This document shows positions 1 through 4,839 of a DNA stretch of 5,549 bases, piece after piece. Source of the DNA: JANRKT01 sp033763355 (GTDB lineage Bacteria; Bacteroidota; Bacteroidia; Chitinophagales; Chitinophagaceae); the NCBI GenBank assembly GCA_033763355.1, contig JANRKT010000268.1:1-5549 (forward strand). Reading direction: 5' to 3'. Below the pieces are notes generated by a model. The model was not told the origin of the DNA, ran no database searches, and saw nothing but the letters and a program-made list of their open reading frames with translations. The position numbers and the translations under genes were made by a program. Position 1 is the stretch's first letter; each line of letters begins with the position of its first letter.

Positions 1-1
1 T

Positions 2-697
2 GAAGAATTAAAAAAAGTCTCGATGCTGGGTCCAAAAGCATTTGAACAATGTGCAGGATTTTTGCGGATACCGAAAGCAGAAAATCCATTGGATAATTCT
101 GCTGTACATCCGGAAAGTTATAAGGTGGTAGAAGCAATGGCAGCAAAATTAAATTGCTCTTTGAATGAATTGATTCAAAAGCCTGAGATAAGAAAGCAAA
201 TCAAAGTAAGAGATTTTGTTACGGAGACGATCGGTCAGTACACTATTGAAGATATCCTGAAAGAATTGGAAAAACCGGGCCGTGATCCCCGTTCACCGAT
301 TGAAGAATTTCGTTTTGCAGAAGGAGTGAGTTCGATGGATGATTTGAAACCCGGAATGAAACTGCCCGGTATCATTACCAATATCACCAACTTCGGCGCT
401 TTTGTAGATGTGGGAGTAAAGCAGGATGGCCTCGTTCATATTTCTCATTTGGCCAACCGCTATATCAGCGACCCGAATGAAGCTGTTAAATTGAATCAGA
501 AAGTAATGGTGACAGTTTTGGAAGTGGATGCCTCCAGGAAAAGAATTGCTTTGTCAATGAAGGAAGCAGGAGAGAAGTCAGAAGTCGGAAGTCAGAGGAA
601 TGAAAGAAAAGCACAAAAGGATTTCAACCGGAAATCGGCAACTTTAAATCCTTTTCAGGCAAAGCTGATGGAGTTGAAGAAAAATTTCAGTGAATAA
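2..697 (+). CDS. tex: Tex-family S1 RNA-binding transcription accessory protein, C-terminal part (5' end outside window)
   Basis: The reading frame is already open at position 2, so 231 residues of a larger protein are visible. The ATG at 23 is an internal methionine, because the codons before it read EELKKVS and continue the Tex sequence. The fragment opens with the helix-hairpin-helix segment ending LGPKAFEQCAGFLRI, followed by NPLDNSAVHPESY, both typical of Tex. An S1 RNA-binding domain follows at about visible residues 115-187, with the conserved GIITNITNFGAFVDVG and DGLVHISHL blocks. A lysine-rich tail ends the protein (about 188-231). Tex proteins are cytoplasmic nucleic-acid-binding factors that associate with transcription complexes and affect gene expression. 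They have an inactive YqgF/RNase H-like domain, which would lie upstream of this window. The tail after S1 contains EKSEVGSQRNERK, encoded partly by a heptamer repeat, and looks like a recent low-complexity addition. Identification is firm; only the tail is unusual. Confidence 0.95.
   Translation, partial: EELKKVSMLGPKAFEQCAGFLRIPKAENPLDNSAVHPESYKVVEAMAAKLNCSLNELIQKPEIRKQIKVRDFVTETIGQYTIEDILKELEKPGRDPRSPIEEFRFAEGVSSMDDLKPGMKLPGIITNITNFGAFVDVGVKQDGLVHISHLANRYISDPNEAVKLNQKVMVTVLEVDASRKRIALSMKEAGEKSEVGSQRNERKAQKDFNRKSATLNPFQAKLMELKKNFSE
574..594. repeat. Three tandem GAAGTCR heptamers inside the tex tail
   Basis: The sequence reads GAAGTCA, GAAGTCG, GAAGTCA without a break, followed by a decayed unit (GAGGAAT). 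Because the unit is 7 bases long it is read in all three frames, and here it gives SEVGSQ. From memory, arrays of this heptamer occur between and at the ends of genes in Bacteroidota genomes, with SEVGS-type peptides where they enter a coding region; I could not check this here. Confidence 0.6.
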
Positions 698-723
698 TGT
701 AAACATTGAGATTAAAAAAAATT

Positions 724-752
724 TTACTTTTTGTCTGTGATACAAAAAGTAA
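724..752. repeat. 11-bp perfect inverted repeat downstream of tex, possible terminator
   Basis: TTACTTTTTGT (724-734) is the exact reverse complement of ACAAAAAGTAA (742-752), with a 7-base spacer. It begins 27 bases after the tex stop codon, where a terminator would be expected, but no T tract follows it on the plus strand. On the minus strand a short run of A and then T follows. The arm and its right flank (CAAAAAAATCAAGGC) resemble a dispersed intergenic repeat I recall from many Bacteroidota genomes. It may be a mobile-type repeat that also serves as a weak terminator. Confidence 0.5.
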
Positions 753-840
753 CAAAAAAATCAAGGCAAAACAGTAAGACACTATATTGCGAAATGCTGG
801 GGCAGAATCGCAGGATTTTCCGTTAAGTTGTGATTTGCTT

Positions 841-1171
841 TCAAATTATCATGTAGCTTAGCTCTTTAACAACACAAAAGGCCTGCCGGAAATTTTTTTG
901 TATTGACCTGGTCCAAAGACAAGCACCATTATTTTTTAATAAAGAGCCTAAAATGCCTGCCATAAATCCACTCATTGCCGTTATATCTTATACTTATCAT
1001 TAATAAATTCATGTATAGCTGCTGAGGGAAATCTATTATTGGGAAAAAAATTATTAGTAGCCCCTAAACCAATATCAGCAATTTGATTATTCAATACAGG
1101 TTGTATCCCTGTAAAAGGATTAGCTCTTCCTTTAATTGAGTAATAATATCTGTTGTGGCTGGCGACCTATC
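841..1171 (-). pseudogene. imuA: Frameshifted remnant of an imuA-like SOS mutagenesis gene (N-terminal part)
   Basis: Three overlapping minus-strand reading frames together rebuild the start of an ImuA-like protein (RecA/SulA-related accessory factor of the ImuB-DnaE2 mutagenic polymerase system). Frame A, 1171-1091, reads DRSPATTDIITQLKEE then LILLQGY and stops. Frame B, down to a stop at 981-983, reads PVLNNQIADIGLGA, then NNFFPNNRFPSAAIHEF. Frame C, 987-841, reads MSGFMAGILGSLLKNNGACLW and then degenerates to a stop at 841-843. The order (ITQLK..LLLQG, then IGLG..FPN..FP..AIHEF, then SGFMAGIL..L..GACLW) is the order I know from Bacteroidota ImuA. Loss of one base near 1098-1106 would explain the A-to-B shift, restoring LQGY(K)PVLNN. 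A further slip in an A7 run (minus strand, near 893-899) may explain the loss of similarity after GACLW, because the alternative frame there reads KKFPAGLL. The C-terminal portion is absent, and no imuB or dnaE2 is visible. The reading is from memory of the family, without alignment. Confidence 0.6.
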
Positions 1172-1183
1172 ATTATAAATTCA

Positions 1184-1363
1184 CTATATTATATAGTATT
1201 CTAATGGTAAACTAATTTCCAGCCGTTTCAACTTTTTACTTTCCAGCCCAACCTGCAAACCCTCAATTGCTGATTCGGAATAATACCTAATGCTGTAATG
1301 AGTTGTGCTATCCCATAGCATACCTCTTTGTTCAATCAGCACTACTCTGTTATATACGCATGT
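1184..1363 (-). pseudogene. Unidentified minus-strand coding-like fragment upstream of the imuA remnant
   Basis: This stretch is open for 59 codons from a stop at 1364-1366 to a stop at 1184-1186, and its composition is protein-like rather than random: LIEQRGMLWDSTTHYSIRYY, then SAIEGLQVGLESKKLKRLE and ISLPLEYY. The only in-frame ATG is at 1321-1319 (MLWDST...), giving 45 residues with no evident ribosome binding site. It lies in the same frame as, and 12 bases upstream of, the first piece of the imuA remnant. It could therefore be the end of the gene that once preceded imuA, or an altered N-terminal extension of it. I do not recognise the family. A short live gene is possible, but decay of the neighbouring sequence makes a relic more likely. 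Confidence 0.35.
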
Positions 1364-1450
1364 TTACTTTGTTTGTAAAAATTGCGACTAAAATTCATGG
1401 TTGTAACCAACCCACTTAAAAAGTGATTCTAAAACCTAAAACCTTCTTCC

Positions 1451-4231
1451 ATGTTATTTAATCTTCAAAACAACAGGTGGGGCTTAAGAAGCTATGCCTT
1501 TCTTTTGCTATTCTTATCGACTTTTGTTTACAATACTTCTTATGCAGGTACCGGCCGCATAGACCCCGATGGCACAATGCACTTTAGTGTAAACTTCAGG
1601 TACGTGCCAACTGCTGCTGACATAACAAGAGTTCAAAACGCTTTGAGAGATGCCAATATCATTATTTGCGATGCAACAGACCGGCAAGCAAGATTTGGTA
1701 ACATTCGCATTACCGCTGGCAGTGCCGGAGAAGACGAGGCAGATATTTGGATATATGCCGAAGATGGAAGATCTGCCGTAACTTTTTTTTTTAATGGGAG
1801 CGGCTTCGGCAACCTCGGCAGTCACATTACACTTTTCCAGGGGGGTATCACCGGTGGTGTCATAGCACATGAACTGGGTCATCTCGCATTTGGCTTAGGC
1901 GATGAATATGATGAACAATGCAGGTGGGGCGGTCCCTGTGGTATCGGAAGGTGCATTGAGGCGGGCGGCGCACTTGCAGATGAGCTCATGCAGCAAATCG
2001 GTAATTCCGGTGAACTATGTACAGCCGGCACACATGATCTTATACTTGGAAATAATATTCTCTGCCCTCCCGCTACTTGTGGTACCGTCGCTTGCACTGC
2101 AGCAGATTGTATGGCAAGATGGAATTCCACTACTAACAGGTACGAGAATTCGCAACAGACTTTAATTCATCCCGGTCTCTCATGTTGGGAAACTTTAGAT
2201 GAAAACTATCCGGCGATTTTCACGCCACCAGCAGGATTGCCAACAAATGCTCAACCCGTCAATTGTGGTACACCAACGTTTATTGTAGAGGTAACCGGCA
2301 GTGACCAGGTTATGCTTTTCATTGACCGTTCGGGAAGTATGAGCGCAAAATTAAATCCCTCAGATGCAGCAAGCTCTACAAGGCTCGACTTTGCAAAGGC
2401 AGCCGCAAGAGTGTTTATTGACTTGCGGGCAGGAGGAGGAGCACAAGTGGGATTGGTTTCATTTGAAGAAACACCAACCCTCGACAGAAGGCTGATTGAT
2501 CTCGCTGCTGCAGATGCAACGTCATTTAAAACCACCGTTGATGGGCTGGCAGCCGGCGGCCAAACTGGTATCGGAACTGCCCTAACTGCATCCATCTTCG
2601 AATTTCAGGCGGCTGCCGCAGCTGGAAGAACGAGAACTGCTTTTCTTCTATCCGACGGTCAAAACAACAGGGGCGTTGATCCCAATACTGCTGCCGATCA
2701 GCTCAAAAATATGGGCGTAAGAATATTCACCATTCCTGTTGGCGATGCAGCTGACAGAACCTTGCTCGCTGATATTGCCTCTACATCAGGCGGTGTAATG
2801 CTCGATGCTGATAAAGGTGACGAACTTCCCTCTATCTACTTCAAGCTTTTCGCTCTTTCAAAGGGTGAAAGTCTTGTGCTCGATGCAAGACCATTAGCTG
2901 TTAGAGGAAATAAAAGACCTGGTACTGAACTTGCGATAATACCAGGCGATACCACAGGACTTCCCGGTATAGACAGCATTTCTTTCATGGTCGAAAGATT
3001 GGGCCAAAAGCTTAATCTCATTCTTTCCGCAAGAAATACAAATGTGAGTACTTGGCGTCCTGCATTCAGGTTAGTTAGTCCTTTAGGCGATGTCTATACT
3101 GCTGCCAACACTGATATTATAAAAACCGACCCCTTTTATATTTTGATTAATCTCCTTAATCCCGCACAGGGCCAATGGAAACTATATGTTACTTCTGCCA
3201 ATGGCTTCGATCAATACATGTTTGCATCTGCACATGTGGAAAATCCTAACCCTGACCTTTTCGTCCATGCAAAACCATTTATTACTACAACTGCATCTCC
3301 CGTAACGATTGCTGTCAATACAAGCTATAAAATTGACGTAGACAGTGGCATGATATATACTGGTCATGTTAAAAGACCAGATGGCACATTGATACCGCTT
3401 TCGTTTATTCAAAATGAACATACCCGCTCAGTATCTTCTGCGTTCAACAGCTACAATAATAGTGGCATTTATGAAGTATACGTTAAGGTGCAAGTAGCTG
3501 ACGGTTCAAGACCCATAAGAGGTGAGTCAATATTCCCTGGCCCCGATGTCATGCCGGTAACCATTGCAACCTATGAAAGAGAAACTAAAGCTTATTTTAT
3601 GGTAAGGGGATTACCCCCATATTGTGACAGTAGGGATAATGATTGTGATGATGATGGCATACTTAATGGTGACGATGGTTATTTTGATTCCGATGGTGAT
3701 GGTTTGCCTGGATATCTTGACGATGATTCAGATAACGATGATATTCCGGATAGTAGGGATCCTGACAAAAGACCGGGCAGAGACACTACACGTAAACAAC
3801 TATGGTATAGCATCCATGTAGGCTCATCCCATCCATTGGGCGGACTCAGAGATATTTCAAATGCAAATATTAATGCCCAGGTCGATATTACCTATCCTCT
3901 TCGCAGCAATCTGAATATTGCATTGATAGCAGGCTATAGTCAGTTTACTGCTGAAGCGCCGCTTAATATTGATAATCCATATTGGCTTAATTTTTCTGTA
4001 AATCTTCAGCAAATATTTGCTCGCAGCTTTGGAATGAAACCATATATTAAGGCAGGCCCCGGTCTTTATAGAAATAGCAATACCACATCAGCAGGTTTCA
4101 ACGCTGGTATCGGTGGCCTCTACGCATTAAACAATGACGCAAAGATTGCCATAGGATTAGACTATCACCGTATAGCCGGAGATGCAAAGGCCTCGTTTAT
4201 AAATTTTACAATAGGTCTTTTATTCCGGTAG
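1451..4231 (+). CDS. Exported CLCA-like zinc metalloprotease / VWA protein with calcium repeats and C-terminal outer-membrane barrel
   Basis: The protein has 926 residues. ATG 1451 is the only ATG in frame after the stop at 1430-1432. Residues 1-33 form a signal peptide (hydrophobic AFLLLFLSTFV, likely cleavage after SYA or SYAG). Residues about 40-155 are a metalloprotease-like domain with H140-E141-L-G-H144-xxx-G148-xx-D151-E152-Y153. This has the spacing HExxHxxxGxxDEY known from animal CLCA proteins, and the zinc ligands and catalytic glutamate are intact. Residues 157-272 hold ten cysteines. A von Willebrand A domain spans about 284-465, with MIDAS D292-x-S294-x-S296, T372 and D402 (SDG). 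A beta-sandwich region follows (about 470-720), matching the CLCA order of protease, VWA, beta domain. Residues 726-775 are aspartate-rich thrombospondin-3-like calcium repeats. Residues 783-926 alternate like about eight beta strands and end FTIGLLFR, as an outer-membrane barrel would. A role in cleaving or binding proteins at the outer membrane is inferred; substrate unknown. No type IX sorting domain is seen. A T10 run at codons 111-114 could slip. Confidence 0.85.
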   Translation: MLFNLQNNRWGLRSYAFLLLFLSTFVYNTSYAGTGRIDPDGTMHFSVNFRYVPTAADITRVQNALRDANIIICDATDRQARFGNIRITAGSAGEDEADIWIYAEDGRSAVTFFFNGSGFGNLGSHITLFQGGITGGVIAHELGHLAFGLGDEYDEQCRWGGPCGIGRCIEAGGALADELMQQIGNSGELCTAGTHDLILGNNILCPPATCGTVACTAADCMARWNSTTNRYENSQQTLIHPGLSCWETLDENYPAIFTPPAGLPTNAQPVNCGTPTFIVEVTGSDQVMLFIDRSGSMSAKLNPSDAASSTRLDFAKAAARVFIDLRAGGGAQVGLVSFEETPTLDRRLIDLAAADATSFKTTVDGLAAGGQTGIGTALTASIFEFQAAAAAGRTRTAFLLSDGQNNRGVDPNTAADQLKNMGVRIFTIPVGDAADRTLLADIASTSGGVMLDADKGDELPSIYFKLFALSKGESLVLDARPLAVRGNKRPGTELAIIPGDTTGLPGIDSISFMVERLGQKLNLILSARNTNVSTWRPAFRLVSPLGDVYTAANTDIIKTDPFYILINLLNPAQGQWKLYVTSANGFDQYMFASAHVENPNPDLFVHAKPFITTTASPVTIAVNTSYKIDVDSGMIYTGHVKRPDGTLIPLSFIQNEHTRSVSSAFNSYNNSGIYEVYVKVQVADGSRPIRGESIFPGPDVMPVTIATYERETKAYFMVRGLPPYCDSRDNDCDDDGILNGDDGYFDSDGDGLPGYLDDDSDNDDIPDSRDPDKRPGRDTTRKQLWYSIHVGSSHPLGGLRDISNANINAQVDITYPLRSNLNIALIAGYSQFTAEAPLNIDNPYWLNFSVNLQQIFARSFGMKPYIKAGPGLYRNSNTTSAGFNAGIGGLYALNNDAKIAIGLDYHRIAGDAKASFINFTIGLLFR
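1783..1792 (+). repeat. T10 homopolymer inside the metalloprotease coding region
   Basis: Ten consecutive T residues encode the end of Thr111 and Phe112-Phe114, 26 codons before the HELGH zinc motif. The reading frame is intact here. A slip of one base would truncate the protein before its catalytic site, so the run is a possible contingency (phase-variation) or transcriptional-slippage site. It could also be a sequencing weak point. Confidence 0.6.
3626..3775 (+). repeat. Segment encoding thrombospondin type 3-like calcium-binding repeats
   Basis: Residues 726-775 of the 926-residue protein hold closely spaced aspartate motifs: DNDCDDDGILNGDDG, DSDGDGLPGYLDDD, SDNDDIPDSRDPD. The DxDxDG-(L/I)-P/N-x-x-D pattern is that of thrombospondin type 3-like repeats, which fold around bound calcium. 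In Bacteroidota outer-membrane proteins such repeats commonly link an exported region to an OmpA-type domain; here they sit between the beta-sandwich region and the barrel. Confidence 0.75.
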
Positions 4232-4346
4232 TTTAATTGTAAAATGAATTTGCTTTTCTTTATTTCAATTTTACCGCAGCATCGGTTACTTAGCCGATAT
4301 TTCAATACCCGAACTGCGAATAGTTTTTTAAATAACTTTATAATAA

Positions 4347-4365
4347 AGCCCGGCATCGCCGGGCT
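4347..4365 (+). terminator. GC-rich hairpin, likely terminator of the CLCA-like gene
   Basis: AGCCCGGC (4347-4354) pairs perfectly with GCCGGGCT (4358-4365) around a 3-base ATC loop, an 8-bp stem in AT-rich surroundings. It lies 115 bases after the stop at 4231. The plus-strand tail is only CTTAATC, a weak T tract. On the minus strand the hairpin is followed by TTATTATAAAG, so it may work in both directions. It would separate the upstream gene from the one at 4840. Confidence 0.65.
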
Positions 4366-4790
4366 CTTAATCAAAAAACCATTTTCCATTAAACCTTATC
4401 CTATGAAAATTCGAATCTATTTAACTATCTTTCAACTTTGAACAACTCCGATCAGATTAATCTTTCAATCTGTCAATTTTATTTCAATTCAAATACTTCA
4501 TACAACAAATTTCGCTGATAAGATTTGACAAGTGGACTTCAAAAAATAAGTGAAAATACTTATTTAAAGTAAATTATTTCAACTGCAATATTAAATCACA
4601 AAAAAATTCTATCTTAGAATAGCAATGGTGATAGCTTTATCCTCTTCCCTATTAACTCTCTCTGATTAATTAGCATTTTTAAAGACAATATTGAAAGAGA
4701 TTAATACTCTTTTGATAATGTTTTTTAAGTTGGAAAATAATCCCCCTCGTTTTTCTTATTCAAGTTTGTAAGTGTAACTGAAGCGTGACT

Positions 4791-4818
4791 TTTGTTATTT
4801 GTTTGGTATTATAAATTG
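4791..4818 (+). promoter_or_regulatory. Possible Bacteroidota-type promoter for the gene at 4840
   Basis: TTTG at 4791-4794 is followed 17 bases later by TAAATTG at 4812-4818. This resembles, imperfectly, the Bacteroidota -33 TTTG and -7 TAnnTTTG elements (the -7 box is one base short). It sits about 22 bases before the ATG at 4840. In AT-rich DNA such matches are common, so this is weak. Confidence 0.22.
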
Positions 4819-4839
4819 ATTTTATAAATACGACAGTTT

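Larger units (their letters stand above)
4232..4839. other. AT-rich noncoding stretch with several small perfect inverted repeats
   Basis: No convincing gene is seen on either strand. Besides the GC-rich hairpin at 4347-4365, it holds three perfect inverted repeats: AAATAAGT/ACTTATTT at 4544-4551 and 4558-4565 (6-base spacer), ATTCTA/TAGAAT at 4606-4611 and 4615-4620 (3-base spacer), and AAAGAG/CTCTTT at 4694-4699 and 4707-4712 (7-base spacer). Such arms arise easily in AT-rich DNA. They could be regulator sites for the gene at 4840 or part of an untranslated RNA, but nothing shows this directly. Confidence 0.4.

Noticed and set aside
1361..1371. TACTTTG as a -7 promoter box for the main gene
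   Set aside because: It is one base short of TAnnTTTG and has no well-placed TTG element upstream, so it is not reported as a promoter.
1413..1425. CACTT/AAGTG small hairpin before the main gene
   Set aside because: A 5-bp stem with a 3-base loop is expected by chance and has no supporting context.
698..1450. CRISPR array, tRNA or insertion-sequence ends in the tex-to-protease gap
   Set aside because: No regularly spaced direct repeats, no cloverleaf and no transposase-like frame could be found; the gap is explained by the inverted repeat and the decayed minus-strand genes.
1514..1882. Minus-strand open frame of 122 codons
   Set aside because: It lies wholly within the 926-residue plus-strand gene, has no recognisable domain and overlaps the codons of the conserved HELGH region.
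1902..2165. Plus-strand open frame of 87 codons inside the main gene
   Set aside because: It is an out-of-frame reading of the cysteine-rich segment and has no protein-like features of its own. The other open frames between 1879 and 3821 were rejected on the same grounds.
4165..4441. Open frames on both strands across the end of the main gene and the hairpin
   Set aside because: Both run through the 4347-4365 stem-loop, and their peptides have random composition. The overlap with a likely terminator argues against coding.
4403..4441. Short plus-strand reading MKIRIYLTIFQL followed by a stop
   Set aside because: It looks like the start of a signal peptide, but has only 12 codons and nothing coding-like follows in any frame. 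It may be chance or the last trace of a lost gene.
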